From Bacteroidota bacterium (GTDB taxonomy: Bacteria; Bacteroidota; Ignavibacteria; Ignavibacteriales; Melioribacteraceae), in NCBI GenBank assembly GCA_023397505.1, contig JAEWUC010000005.1:434001-498000 (forward strand): DNA of 64,000 bases. Reading direction: 5' to 3'. The translations under genes and the position numbers were made by a program. This document shows positions 44,799 through 54,794 of this stretch, piece after piece. The stretch's first letter is position 1. Every line of letters begins with the position of its first letter. The notes under the pieces were generated by a model that was given only the letters and a program-made list of their open reading frames with translations, had not been told where the DNA came from and did not search any database.

Positions 44799-46536
44799 AA
44801 TAATTCATTGGTAATTGAATTTCGAAAATTGTTTCTCCGGGACAAGATGAAATAAGCGAGAATGTTCCGTTATGCTGCTCAATTATTTTTTGTGAAATAG
44901 ATAATCCAAGTCCGGTGCCGGCTATTTTAGTCGTAAAGAATGGATCAAAAATATTGTTCGGCTCTTCAATTCCAAAACCGTCATCAATTATGCGAATGAT
45001 AAGATAATCATCAGACAACTGAGAAGAGATTCTGATAGTTCCGGTTTTCTCAATTGCATCAATTGAGTTTTGAATAATGTTAAGAAAAACTTGCTTTAGT
45101 TTATCTTCGTCACCATCAAATTCAATATCAACTGTGTTATTAGTAAATGTAATTTGCTTTTGTTCTGAATCCGGCTCTAGCTGATGAAATATCTCGTCAA
45201 CAAATTTTCTAAGATTAAGATTAGAAATTCTGAGCGGCGCAGTTCTGGATATTTGTAAAACCTCCTTAACAAGATCGGTCAGTCGATTGATTTCTTTTCC
45301 AATAATTTGAAACGCTTCCTTATCTTCCGGATTAAGAACAAGTGTTTGCTTTAGAATATCCACATTCATTTTTATTGATGTAAGAGGCGTTTTGATTTCA
45401 TGAGCAAGAACAGCGGACATCTTACCAAGAGCAGCATATTTTTCTGAACGAATTATTTCCGATTCAAGTTTTTTCCTTTCGGTTATATTTTTGTCCAATG
45501 AATAAGCCATATTGTTGAATGCTTGAGACAGCTCGCCGATTTCATCGCTAGAGTTGTATTCAACATTTACTTGATAATTACCTTTTCTAATTTCAAAAGC
45601 CTTTTCTTTTAGTAAAGTAATTGGCTGGGCTATAATTTTTGATATTATGAAAGACATGCTAACGCTCACAATCAATCCAACAAAGAGACTTATGAAAAAG
45701 AAGCGTATCATTTCTTGAATAGAATTAATATTAAAGAGTAATCTGCCAAGTGGGATTTGGACCAGCAGGATTATGATTGGTACTACAACAATTGCTAAGA
45801 AAATAATTTTTTTATTCAAGCTAAAGCTATTAACTTTTTGAACTGCGTAAGGGAACATATTGTATTTCCCTATCGCAATAGCAGTAAAGAAAATAAATCC
45901 AATTAAAAACGCAAGAGGACTTACTTCGACAAGATAATAGAAACCAAGTATCCAAGGAAGGAATAAACCGAAGAAGAAAGTGGCAATATTTGTTATAATC
46001 AACCCAAATAAATAAAAGAGTAACTGATTACGAAAATTAGAATCGTGTGTCGTCTTAAATTTATTAATTAACAATATTGAATTTATGACAATCAGAAATA
46101 AATACCAGAAAAGGAACAAGGGATACAATGAAGAAAATTTAACAGGAAACATATCCATGTTAGCATGAGACTCATGTATAAGGTTACCATTCCACAAAAG
46201 AATTAAAAGAACAGTAGAAGGGATAATTATTAAAAGTCCGCGTGTTATACCTATCTCTTTTTGAACAGGATAATTCCATGAAAAAAAAGTGAGTGAAACA
46301 AGAATCATTAGCAGAAGTGAATGGCAAGAAATATCAAGTGCGGTTACATCGAAAGATGGCATTAGAACAAAGTGAATAGTATGAGAGACTAGGTAAGCAA
46401 TTACCAAAACCAATATGAGGATGAAGAGTTTTGAAGTTATTGCTGTGGAAGAGCGGGAGTATATAATAAATATAAGTCCGACTGCGGCTATGAACGAAGC
46501 AAGCAGAAATAGTATTTGAGTAAAATCAAAGTGCAT
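44773..46536 (-). CDS. Membrane sensor histidine kinase
   Basis: About 587 residues from the ATG at 46536; a GTG at 46614 is also in frame but adds a poor N-terminus. Seven to eight transmembrane helices form the input part (about 1-270), then a HAMP domain (IIAQPITLLKEKAFEIRKG), HisKA with AVLAHEIKTPLTSIK (phospho-His) and the ATPase with GTGLGLSISQKIIEQHNG. The ligand is unknown; linked to a metal-efflux operon. The RR gene follows, overlapping. Confidence 0.88.
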   Translation of the reverse strand: MHFDFTQILFLLASFIAAVGLIFIIYSRSSTAITSKLFILILVLVIAYLVSHTIHFVLMPSFDVTALDISCHSLLLMILVSLTFFSWNYPVQKEIGITRGLLIIIPSTVLLILLWNGNLIHESHANMDMFPVKFSSLYPLFLFWYLFLIVINSILLINKFKTTHDSNFRNQLLFYLFGLIITNIATFFFGLFLPWILGFYYLVEVSPLAFLIGFIFFTAIAIGKYNMFPYAVQKVNSFSLNKKIIFLAIVVVPIIILLVQIPLGRLLFNINSIQEMIRFFFISLFVGLIVSVSMSFIISKIIAQPITLLKEKAFEIRKGNYQVNVEYNSSDEIGELSQAFNNMAYSLDKNITERKKLESEIIRSEKYAALGKMSAVLAHEIKTPLTSIKMNVDILKQTLVLNPEDKEAFQIIGKEINRLTDLVKEVLQISRTAPLRISNLNLRKFVDEIFHQLEPDSEQKQITFTNNTVDIEFDGDEDKLKQVFLNIIQNSIDAIEKTGTIRISSQLSDDYLIIRIIDDGFGIEEPNNIFDPFFTTKIAGTGLGLSISQKIIEQHNGTFSLISSCPGETIFEIQLPMNYYGKNISNR

Positions 46537-46678
46537 TAATTTGTTTTTTGTGTTAATTGAAAATAAGCTATGGGAAATAGGAAGTAAAGCGGGGACAATA
46601 AAAAATGACCCCACTTTCTAAGGCTTGATAAGCAAAATTAGATAGAACTGACTGGTTTCCACATTTACAGTTGTCAAA

Positions 46679-47716
46679 TTACAAAAGATTGACAGCATCC
46701 TTCAGATTCTGCTGCTGAAGGTGGCTATAAATTTGAGTAGTTGTTAAATCTTCATGTCCTAATAATTCTTTAACTACATAAAGAGAAATGCCACGTTGTA
46801 CCAACAGCGAAGCAAAAGAATGACGCAATGAATGGAAATGGATTTTATCATCAAGCTGTGCGATTCTAACCGCTTCTTTGAATTTTTTACTTACGAAATC
46901 TTCATTTAATTTTATTCCAGCTACCCGGGTAAATACGTAATCTTCATTTTTTGTGCTTAAAACTTTTGGCAATCGATTTCTAAAAAAATTTGCTAGAGAA
47001 TGATTCATCGGGATAATTCTTTCTTTTTTGCTTTTTGTAATGAATCCATCTGAGCAATGAACAGTGATTTGACTATTATCCAAATCAATCCAAGACAATT
47101 TCATATTCACGAGTTCGCCAAGTCGCATACCAGTATAGAACGCAATAAAGAATAAATCCCTCAAATATTTTTCTTTTGTCTTGATTAAGATAATTTGTAA
47201 TTCTGCTTCCGAGATAAAAACCGGAAATGATTTTGAAACCTTTGGTGATTTAATTTTCTTAAACGGATTATCTTGGATATAATTCCAAAGAACAGCTTTA
47301 CTGAAAGCCGCTTTCAAAGTCCTATAATAAAGTGAAGCTCCGCGTGGTGCGCGCGCAAAAGTATGAGTAATAAATTTGTCTATTATTTGAGGTTCTAAAT
47401 TATTCAGTAGAATATCCCCGGTAAATTCAATTAACATTTTAAAAGATAATCTTACTGAGCGAACATAGCTTATTGATTTTGTAGGAGTGATGTGTTCAAC
47501 ATATTCATCTTTGAATTTTAATAAAAGAATAGAATTATTTTGCTTATGCGATTCATTCAGATCATGACACATTGATTTATTAGGAATAGTAAAATTAGCC
47601 ATGAATTTGTAAGCTTCTTTGATATTTCTTGTTTTTGTAGAAACAGTAGTGCGTTTACCATTTACTTCATAAGTTATTTGGAAGAATGGTGACTTTTTAG
47701 ATTTTGAAATGAACAT
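46679..47716 (-). CDS. int: Tyrosine recombinase, integrase of the island
   Basis: 345 residues, intact: an N-terminal DNA-binding part, then Arg in FYTGMRLGELVNM, HSLRHSFASLLVQ and Tyr in TTQIYSHL. It lies about 100 bp from attR and is transcribed inward, away from it, the normal place for an element integrase. It is similar to the internal recombinase at 31315 but without the repeat insertions. Likely cuts the tRNA-Thr 3' end. Confidence 0.92.
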   Translation of the reverse strand: MFISKSKKSPFFQITYEVNGKRTTVSTKTRNIKEAYKFMANFTIPNKSMCHDLNESHKQNNSILLLKFKDEYVEHITPTKSISYVRSVRLSFKMLIEFTGDILLNNLEPQIIDKFITHTFARAPRGASLYYRTLKAAFSKAVLWNYIQDNPFKKIKSPKVSKSFPVFISEAELQIILIKTKEKYLRDLFFIAFYTGMRLGELVNMKLSWIDLDNSQITVHCSDGFITKSKKERIIPMNHSLANFFRNRLPKVLSTKNEDYVFTRVAGIKLNEDFVSKKFKEAVRIAQLDDKIHFHSLRHSFASLLVQRGISLYVVKELLGHEDLTTTQIYSHLQQQNLKDAVNLL

Positions 47717-47738
47717 AAGTTTTTCTCCTTATGTTCGG

Positions 47739-47770
47739 AAAGCCTAAAGTAGGGACTTGGGTAGGGACTC
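47739..47770. repeat. Right pair of GTAGGGA repeats (candidate integrase arm sites)
   Basis: Two GTAGGGACT-type units, 12-bp step, between the int gene and attR. They match the pair at 17586-17613. Confidence 0.5.
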
Positions 47771-47816
47771 TACGAAAAAATATCACTTTCAAGCTAAAAA
47801 TAAGGGTGTCACTATT

Positions 47817-47862
47817 ACTTGTAATCAGCAGGTCGCGGGTTCGAGTCCCATCGCCAGCTCTC
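47817..47862 (+). repeat. attR: right 46-bp direct repeat of the island
   Basis: Identical 46-bp copy of 17464-17509; a 3' half of tRNA-Thr without its 5' half. Confidence 0.93.
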
Positions 47863-47864
47863 TT

Positions 47865-47898
47865 AAAGCCCTAAAATGATAAGTTTTAGGGCTTTTTT
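47865..47898 (+). terminator. Terminator after attR (original tRNA-Thr terminator)
   Basis: Stem AAAGCCCTAAAA/TTTTAGGGCTTT then T-run. Compared with the 17512 terminator, two base pairs changed on both arms (C-G to T-A and G-C to A-T). Between here and 48023 I see nothing else. Confidence 0.85.
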
Positions 47899-48023
47899 AT
47901 TTCTACAAATTCTCTCTTCACCATGTAAGCGGTTAACCAACATTTTAATGACTCAGTTAATATTCATAATTGCTTTTAACTTTCCAAGGTTACTATTTAT
48001 TAATGGCATAAATTTTTAAAAGC

Positions 48024-49127
48024 CTATACTTTAAGAAATATCTTCTTTTTATATAAGAATAGAAGTAGTGACCATTCAATGGCAAGAAGAAAAATAAAGA
48101 ATAATAACGGCTGCATTCCTTTATCTGCCCAATTAATAACCCCGCCGAATAAATATTTGGTCATATAAGAAAAATCATTAATTGAGCTTAGGAGATAGAT
48201 AGTAATGGAATTTGTACCGATTACAACAAAAAAGAACGACCACTTCTTATACCCAGCAACATCAATTATGAAATAGAAAATGCTTAACAATAAAATCGAC
48301 CACCCGGCCGCATGAAGAACAAATGAGCTAGTCCATAAGTTTTTATTAATAGGTAAAAACAGATCCCAAATAAGGGAGAGCACAAGAAACGAAACAGCCG
48401 CCGTAATTAGATATGCAACTTTTTTAATTTGACTTGATGAATTAGTCTTTAAGAAGAACCCGGTTTGAGCACCGAGGAGCGCAAGTGCAATTGCCGATAT
48501 TTTTACAAGCCAGCCCTCAGGATCATGAATCTCAAGGTAAAGTTTTCCGGGCATTAATAACCTATCAACAAAACCGTTGATGCTTCCTTCCATCGTAAGA
48601 ACACCTGCGCCGTAACCGGGAACTGGAATAAACATTTGAATTCCCCAATAGATTAGAAGAATTCCACCTACCCAAAAAGCTTGCTGCTTCCAATTTGTGT
48701 TAAGGAAAATAAATGCAGCAAACATATAAGCTACGCCGATATGCCCAAGGACACTGGCATAACGTAAGTTTGTCAAATTCCAATCACCAAGACCATTATA
48801 AATAATGCCAAAAAGAACAAGCAATGCTGCCCTTCGCAAAATTTTTATATAGATTTTTTGTTTTGGTATTCCTTTTTCTAATTGCCTACTCAATGAATAA
48901 GGCATTGTTACTCCCGAAAGAAAAAGGAATAAAGGAAATATCAAATCGTAGAAGTGGAACCCGTTCCACTCAACATGTTCAAGCTGGATTGATAACCATA
49001 CAGTCCAATTCCAGCCGGTCAAATCCCTTAACGCACGAACTAAAAATTCCCCTGAAATTATCCAGAACATATCAAAGCCCCGTAAAGCATCAAGGGATAA
49101 CAACCGCTCACTGTTTTTTAATTTCAA
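48024..49127 (-). CDS. DUF5009/HGSNAT-like membrane acyltransferase
   Basis: 367 residues, about 10-11 transmembrane helices, with the signature SLDALRGFDMFWIISGE start and HFYDLIFPLFLFLSGV motif of the NagX/HGSNAT family. These move acyl groups from cytoplasmic acetyl-CoA to sugars outside. First gene after the island on the right; probably part of original chromosome. Upstream 49128-49304 is plain AT-rich DNA. Confidence 0.82.
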   Translation of the reverse strand: MKLKNSERLLSLDALRGFDMFWIISGEFLVRALRDLTGWNWTVWLSIQLEHVEWNGFHFYDLIFPLFLFLSGVTMPYSLSRQLEKGIPKQKIYIKILRRAALLVLFGIIYNGLGDWNLTNLRYASVLGHIGVAYMFAAFIFLNTNWKQQAFWVGGILLIYWGIQMFIPVPGYGAGVLTMEGSINGFVDRLLMPGKLYLEIHDPEGWLVKISAIALALLGAQTGFFLKTNSSSQIKKVAYLITAAVSFLVLSLIWDLFLPINKNLWTSSFVLHAAGWSILLLSIFYFIIDVAGYKKWSFFFVVIGTNSITIYLLSSINDFSYMTKYLFGGVINWADKGMQPLLFFIFLLAIEWSLLLFLYKKKIFLKV

Positions 49128-49304
49128 AGATACCTCCTATTAGTAATTTAGTACTTTTTCCCCACGTCCACCATTTGGAGGAAAATTAGAATGTAACAAT
49201 CACAAATGAATTATTAAATAATATTTTTTATAAATTTACTCATGGTTTATGGAAAAGTCAGATAGGCATTGGTAAATACATTTCTCAACAAATACAAGGT
49301 AAAC

Positions 49305-49799
49305 ATGAAACCATCACATTTCTTTTTAGTTTTTACAATCTGCATGATGTTGTTTATTTCGGCAAAAGAAACATCAGCGCAGGATAAACCAATACAATTA
49401 GCTCTTTTCAACCCAATACAAATTTTTGATGAAAACACTTCTATAACAGGTTTAAGAATTAGTCTTCTATACGGAAAGAATAAAACTGTATCGGGATTGG
49501 ATTGGGGCTTGGTTAATCACACAACTTCTGGTGTTTCAAAAGGTGTTCAATTTGGATTGGTTGGAATTGTTGAAGCGGATTTTATAGGATGGCAGGATAA
49601 CGGCGTTAATATTACTCACGGAAATTTCGAAGGACTGCAATGGGGTTTGGTTAATTACGCTGGTTCTGTAAGCGGAGTTCAACTCGGGCTTGTTAATTAC
49701 GCATCAAATATGAAGAAGGGATTACAGATAGGTCTTGTCAATATCATAAAAACCGGCGGACAATTTCCGGTATTCCCGATTGTTAATTGGGCGTTCTAA
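49305..49799 (+). CDS. Secreted surface-repeat (GLVN-type) protein
   Basis: About 164 residues: signal peptide (1-25, ending ETSAQ), then a beta-strand repeat with the core GxQxGLVNxA (VQFGLVGIVE, LQWGLVNYAG, VQLGLVNYAS, LQIGLVNIIK), as in surface-repeat proteins of the LA_2272 type. The ATG at 49305 has AAGG upstream; a TTG at 49269 is not preferred. Likely outer-membrane or surface-exposed; function unknown. Confidence 0.7.
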   Translation: MKPSHFFLVFTICMMLFISAKETSAQDKPIQLALFNPIQIFDENTSITGLRISLLYGKNKTVSGLDWGLVNHTTSGVSKGVQFGLVGIVEADFIGWQDNGVNITHGNFEGLQWGLVNYAGSVSGVQLGLVNYASNMKKGLQIGLVNIIKTGGQFPVFPIVNWAF

Positions 49800-49867
49800 T
49801 TAAATAAAACAGGGCGCTAAATATTTTACAGCCAATAATGTTAAGATTTCGTCAAGTATTTAAACAA

Positions 49868-49895
49868 AGAGAGCCCGGTTTAACCGGGCTCTCTT
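49868..49895. terminator. Bidirectional terminator, convergent genes
   Basis: AGAGAGCCCGGTT and AACCGGGCTCTCT 13-bp arms with a 1-base centre, between two convergent genes. Confidence 0.75.
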
Positions 49896-49933
49896 AAATA
49901 ATAATGACAACTTTTATACAGGTTCAACAGTAA

Positions 49934-50584
49934 TTATAGATCAACAACAAAGCCTGCCAGGAAAGTCATAAATAATCCCTTCGCCGAATTTTTTACATAA
50001 TTGCCGTTATTCTTGTCATAAGAATATGTAGTGAATTCTTCATTATTGCCGCCGACTTTAACACTCAGATCAAGATTAAAGCCCCCTGTTAATTCATACA
50101 AACAACCAACACCGGCAGACCAAGCCCCTCTCGTAACCGAAGTTTCATCAAGCGCTTTAATATCTTCTCCGTCAACTTTAACTGTTGCTGCATCAGCGTT
50201 TAATAAATGCAAACCTCCCTCTGCCTGTATGTAGGGTCTTAAAGACAAGTAATGAACCGGCATCCACTTTATACCGAGCATTACCGGTATAACCGACAAC
50301 TTTGTATTTGTATGAGCCGTTGTAGTGAATCCGGCAAGATTTAACATTCTATCAAAATTATCATTATTGTAAGAAAAATTTTGATAACCGGATGTTGCGC
50401 TAACTTGGATATTATCTGTCAACGCATATGATAACGACAACATTCCGCTAGCGCCGTTGTTAAAAACATTATGGAAAGCGCTGTTTCCCAAAGTATAACC
50501 GCCGCCGACACCAACATTAAATGCCGATTGCGCGTTTAAAACTGTAAACGAAAACAATACAACAATTAAAAAGATTTTTTTCAT
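49934..50584 (-). CDS. Outer-membrane beta-barrel protein
   Basis: 216 residues with a signal peptide (1-18, LNAQS) and alternating strands of an OmpA-like/porin-family 8-strand barrel (FNVGVGGGYTLG start, GLFMTFLAGFVVDL end). Small outer-membrane protein of the OMP_b-brl type. Role unknown; monocistronic. Confidence 0.75.
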   Translation of the reverse strand: MKKIFLIVVLFSFTVLNAQSAFNVGVGGGYTLGNSAFHNVFNNGASGMLSLSYALTDNIQVSATSGYQNFSYNNDNFDRMLNLAGFTTTAHTNTKLSVIPVMLGIKWMPVHYLSLRPYIQAEGGLHLLNADAATVKVDGEDIKALDETSVTRGAWSAGVGCLYELTGGFNLDLSVKVGGNNEEFTTYSYDKNNGNYVKNSAKGLFMTFLAGFVVDL

Positions 50585-50713
50585 CTCATCACCCTTTGTT
50601 TGTTTATTAATTTATTACAGCAAAAGAACAATTTCAATTAACTTGATCGCAAGAATATTTTCTGAAATTATGGACAACAATTAGCTTGAGAAATGGATTT
50701 CTTTAAAGGCAGA

Positions 50714-52510
50714 TTAAAAGTCTTTCACTTTGTGTTGAATATTTTCAAACGGAAGATACTTTAAAATTATTAAAGATGGGATAACAGTTATTGGTAGAAT
50801 TGTAAAAAAATATTTATAATCAACCGATTTTAGAATCGGCTCGCTGATAATTCCCGATAATATTATGCCGAGCGCCATAAAAGTAGCCGCTAATGAATAA
50901 TGAGAAGCTTTATAATCGCCGTCGGATAAATTAACCATGTAAAGCACCAAACCGGTTAACCCGAAGCCAATTAAAAGATGATGGAAAAATGCAGCGGAAT
51001 AAATTATTATCAATTCCGAAGGCTGCGTATGAGCAAGAATTGCATATATTATTCCCGGAATATTAACCGCGAACATCATAGGCCAAATCCATTTCTTTAA
51101 ACTGCTTTTCGTAAGTATATATCCTCCGAACAAACTTCCAATTATAAAACCGGAGGTATATATTATCGCCGTTATAAAACCAAGTTCACCGTTCGTTAAT
51201 CCCAGTCCGCCAAATATTCTTTTGTCCATCAAAAACAATGTTGATGTTTTAATCAACTGGCCTTCGGAGAACAAATAAAACACTATAAACATTATTATTA
51301 TGCCGATTTTCTTCTTTTCAAAAAATCTAAAGAATGGTTTTAAAAACGATTTATTAAATGTGATCGATCTACTTAATTTTGTTTGCCTATCCGAAACAGG
51401 GTGCGGTAAAATTTTTCTGTGGTAAAAAAATAAAATTAGAAATAAAGCTGATCCCGCTAAGAAAGGAATAATCCATGCGATAAAAACTTTTTCCGTGCGG
51501 ACACTAAATACTGCTTCATTTCTAGTCGTCAAAGCAGGATTAATTTGTACTAAGACAAGAGCGGGTTTATTCCAGTTTTTTGAGTTGAATTGTAATTTAT
51601 CCCCTTCAATTATTTCAATATTATCGTTTGCGGTTTTGTGTTCCACAATTACCGAGTATTCTTTTTCCTTCGGCGGCTGTTTTGAAAGATGCAAACCGAC
51701 AATCCCGATATTACCCACCGGTTCTCTCGGCAACTGCGGGTATTTGTTTTGTTGCGGAAATTCATTTACGAAGCCGTTTACTTTGTTAAAATTTCTTACA
51801 TATTCTCTATATGAAAAAACATCTTCCGCCGTTTTTAGTTCTGATCCAATTTTGATATCCTTTTTACTTGCTACAATTCTTAACTGCCCAGGGAAGGATT
51901 TATATTTGAATGAATCAATATTTACTTCCTCGGAAAAATATTTATTAGGATCAGCAGTAATTCTAAATTCGGTAGGTCCGACTGTAAAAAATATTTCAAG
52001 ATACCCTGATAAAACAATTATTAAACCTTGCGCGGCAAAAAAAGATATGCGATAAAATACAGAACGGATACCTACGAAAAAAGAACGCGGGGAATTTGTT
52101 AATGCGCTGATATAAAACCCGTCCACTGCTGTTTCAAGTGTAGCTGAAGCAAACGCTATTATAAACCACAGCACCATCGAGAAATGGAAAAAATCCGGCA
52201 GGGGAATTAGAAAAGCAATACCTGCTAAACATATACTTATAATTAATTGGAGTGAGTAAATCCACTTCCTTTTAGAACCGTAAATATCAACAAACGGACT
52301 CCATAAAGGTCTTAAAATCCATGGCAGATAAATCAATCCTGTAAAGAAAGCAATGTCGGAATTAGAAACACCGAAATGGCGGTACATAACAATTGAGAAA
52401 GTTACAGCAAGAAAATATGGAAATCCTTCGCTCAAATAGAGTGTCGGTATCCATTGCCACGGGCTTCTAATTTTAACTTGAGTAGAATGAAAAGATTTTT
52501 TAACAATCAT
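50714..52510 (-). CDS. AmpG-like MFS transporter with large inserted domain
   Basis: 598 residues. Starts with LYLSEGFPYFLAV, the AmpG family opening, and the 12-14 helices of the MFS fold. Between the two halves (about 170-340) is a soluble insert rich in charged and beta residues (RIVASKKDIKIGS..QINPALTTRNEAVF), not seen in E. coli AmpG (491 residues). AmpG imports muropeptides; here the substrate is open. The insert is before helix 7 and is probably on the periplasmic side. Confidence 0.75.
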   Translation of the reverse strand: MIVKKSFHSTQVKIRSPWQWIPTLYLSEGFPYFLAVTFSIVMYRHFGVSNSDIAFFTGLIYLPWILRPLWSPFVDIYGSKRKWIYSLQLIISICLAGIAFLIPLPDFFHFSMVLWFIIAFASATLETAVDGFYISALTNSPRSFFVGIRSVFYRISFFAAQGLIIVLSGYLEIFFTVGPTEFRITADPNKYFSEEVNIDSFKYKSFPGQLRIVASKKDIKIGSELKTAEDVFSYREYVRNFNKVNGFVNEFPQQNKYPQLPREPVGNIGIVGLHLSKQPPKEKEYSVIVEHKTANDNIEIIEGDKLQFNSKNWNKPALVLVQINPALTTRNEAVFSVRTEKVFIAWIIPFLAGSALFLILFFYHRKILPHPVSDRQTKLSRSITFNKSFLKPFFRFFEKKKIGIIIMFIVFYLFSEGQLIKTSTLFLMDKRIFGGLGLTNGELGFITAIIYTSGFIIGSLFGGYILTKSSLKKWIWPMMFAVNIPGIIYAILAHTQPSELIIIYSAAFFHHLLIGFGLTGLVLYMVNLSDGDYKASHYSLAATFMALGIILSGIISEPILKSVDYKYFFTILPITVIPSLIILKYLPFENIQHKVKDF

Positions 52511-52534
52511 TAAGCATGTCTATAAAAGGAATTA

Positions 52535-54784
52535 TTACACCACTGAATCATGTTTAGTTCGTTCTTTCTTCTTCCTTTCTTTCTCCCCATTCTGTGATGG
52601 ATAATAATAATATTGCTTGTAATACGAACTATACCCGTTTCTATACGTGAATCTATTTAATACAACGCCCAGGAACGAATTGCTTACATTATTCAAAGTC
52701 TCAACAGATTTTTCCATTAATTCTTGTTCGGTACTGCCCGCCGAAACAACAAGAATAGTTCCGTCAACAATCTTGGATAATATTTCAGAATCTGTAACGG
52801 ATATTATTGGTGCAGAATCTATGATAATGTAATCGTATGTGCTTTTTAAGAGAGCGATAAATTCCTCAAGTTTAGCCGATCCTAATATTTCAGAAGGATT
52901 TGGAGGGATAGTACCGGAAGTAATATAATCTAAATTCGGGATGCCTGATTTTCTGACGATTGCTTCTAAAACCGATAACGTTAAAAAATAATCCGTTAAA
53001 CCGGGGAACCTTTGCTGGTTAAATAAACTATGAACCCTCGGTCTTCTAAGATCAAGATCTACAAGCACAGTCTTATAATTTGCATTGGCAAGAACCGTAG
53101 CTAAATTTAATGCAGTGGTTGTTTTACCTTCCTGCGCAACTGGAGACGATACAAGAATTGTTTTTAAAGATTCCTTTGCAATCCGTGAAAATCTTATTCT
53201 TGTTCTTAAAGTTCTGTAAGCCTCACTTGCAATCGCATCCGGTCTTTTTGCAACTATGGATTCGAATTCTTTTTTGCCTGCTTTAAGCTCATCAATTATT
53301 GGTATCCACGCAAGCAGATTAATATCTTTATTCTGTATGTCGTTTGGAGTATTGACTGTATTATCCATCATCTTTTTCAAAAGAGCAAATCCAGCGCCGA
53401 AACCAAGTCCAACAATCAGTCCGATTGCAACCAGCATAATCCTGTTTGGTTTAGCGTGTTTTGTAGGAACTAATCCTGCATCGATAATTAACACATTACT
53501 TGGAATTGATTGTTCGTTGATAATGGCTTCCTGGTATCTTTCTTCGAGCTGAACAAAAAGTTTCTCATATGATAATTGTTCTCTCTGAAGCCGGGCAAGA
53601 TCGATTGAACTTGTCGGCAGTTCATTCATCTTCCTGTTATACTCATCCATTATTTCGTTGTACTTTTTATACGAAGCCAGGTTTGCCTGGTATTTTGCTT
53701 CTTCTTCAAAAGCTTTTTTTGTAAGGTCTTTTATTTCTTCCGGACTTGAAGCAAGAATTGTATTTCTATATATGGCTAACGAATTGTCGAGTTTGCTTCT
53801 TAAGTCCGCAATCCTTGATTCAGCTTCTCTAATGATCTGTTGCGCATTGGGAAGAGTGCTTGACATAGCTCGATCCCTCTGCGTTTGTAAATCGGCTATC
53901 TGTTCCTGCAGTCTTTTAAGGTACGGCTGCGTTGCCATATTCTCAATATAATTAGTTACATCGGGGTCCCTCTTTTTCAACTCGTCTTTATAACTGTTCA
54001 GTGTTTTTTCGGATATTGCAAGATCGATTTTGGCTGCGTTCATTTTTGCCTGGAATTCCGAAGATGTTTGTATAAGAACCCTTGCCTGTTCCGGCAGTTC
54101 AACAATTCCCTTTTTCTCCTGGTAACTCCTTAATGAATTTTCAATGCCTGAAAGCTCATTCAGCTTTTCATCTTTTTGATTGGCAAGAAATTCTTTAACC
54201 ATAATAAACTGTTGCCGGTTGTATTGAAGATTCAGTTCACTGTAAGCCGCCGCATAAGAATTTACCAATACCGCCGCTTCAAAAGGAGATGTGGATTCCA
54301 CAGTAATTTCTACAATATCCAATCCCCTTTTTTGCTCTATCGATATTACATTTTCAAGATTCTCCGCAATATCATGAATAGGCAATATTTCTTTATTTCC
54401 GCCGATTGATTTATCAAAAACAATAGAGAATTTTGATTTATCGCCATGAGAGTTCATGCTGTCGATAAGAGCTTTTGCAACAATAGACCTGAGTTTATAG
54501 CTTTTAAGAATTTCAATTTCGTTGGCAACAAATCTATCGCTTCCGAAATCCTGAAATTCGGGAATTAACGAACCTGAAAGAATGCTTCCCTGCGGTTTAC
54601 TTATTCTTATAGCAGTTGTTGATTTATATATGTTCGGCGCCTGGATAGAATATGCAATTGCTATACCCAGACCGATCAATCCGAAAATCAGTATCAACAC
54701 AAAATTCAGTTTTATAAAAACTACATAGTCGTGAAGAGAGTAATTATCTTGAGAATTATACCCGTTATTCTTGGTGTTATTCAA
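52535..54784 (-). CDS. Polysaccharide tyrosine autokinase (Wzc-like)
   Basis: 749 residues: N-terminal Wzz domain with helix at about 30-50, long coiled coils (about 190-400), a GNVR-like TM end (IMLVAIGLIVGLGFGAGFALL) and the BY-kinase: Walker A SSPVAQEGKTTTALNLA, Walker A' VLVDLDLRRPRV, Walker B DYIIIDSAPI. The C-terminus is a Tyr cluster (SSYYKQYYYYP), the autophosphorylation tail. Controls chain length and export of polysaccharide. Next to SLBB gene, same strand. Confidence 0.92.
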   Translation of the reverse strand: MNNTKNNGYNSQDNYSLHDYVVFIKLNFVLILIFGLIGLGIAIAYSIQAPNIYKSTTAIRISKPQGSILSGSLIPEFQDFGSDRFVANEIEILKSYKLRSIVAKALIDSMNSHGDKSKFSIVFDKSIGGNKEILPIHDIAENLENVISIEQKRGLDIVEITVESTSPFEAAVLVNSYAAAYSELNLQYNRQQFIMVKEFLANQKDEKLNELSGIENSLRSYQEKKGIVELPEQARVLIQTSSEFQAKMNAAKIDLAISEKTLNSYKDELKKRDPDVTNYIENMATQPYLKRLQEQIADLQTQRDRAMSSTLPNAQQIIREAESRIADLRSKLDNSLAIYRNTILASSPEEIKDLTKKAFEEEAKYQANLASYKKYNEIMDEYNRKMNELPTSSIDLARLQREQLSYEKLFVQLEERYQEAIINEQSIPSNVLIIDAGLVPTKHAKPNRIMLVAIGLIVGLGFGAGFALLKKMMDNTVNTPNDIQNKDINLLAWIPIIDELKAGKKEFESIVAKRPDAIASEAYRTLRTRIRFSRIAKESLKTILVSSPVAQEGKTTTALNLATVLANANYKTVLVDLDLRRPRVHSLFNQQRFPGLTDYFLTLSVLEAIVRKSGIPNLDYITSGTIPPNPSEILGSAKLEEFIALLKSTYDYIIIDSAPIISVTDSEILSKIVDGTILVVSAGSTEQELMEKSVETLNNVSNSFLGVVLNRFTYRNGYSSYYKQYYYYPSQNGEKERKKKERTKHDSVV

Positions 54785-54794
54785 ATTTTCACCG

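Noticed and set aside
46537..46614. N-terminal extension of the histidine kinase from a GTG
   Set aside because: No RBS and an odd extension before the first membrane helix; the internal ATG at 46536 is preferred though it also lacks a strong RBS.
17464..47862. Complete prophage
   Set aside because: Only a holin-like gene suggests phage; no terminase, capsid, tail or lysin genes are seen, so it is an island.
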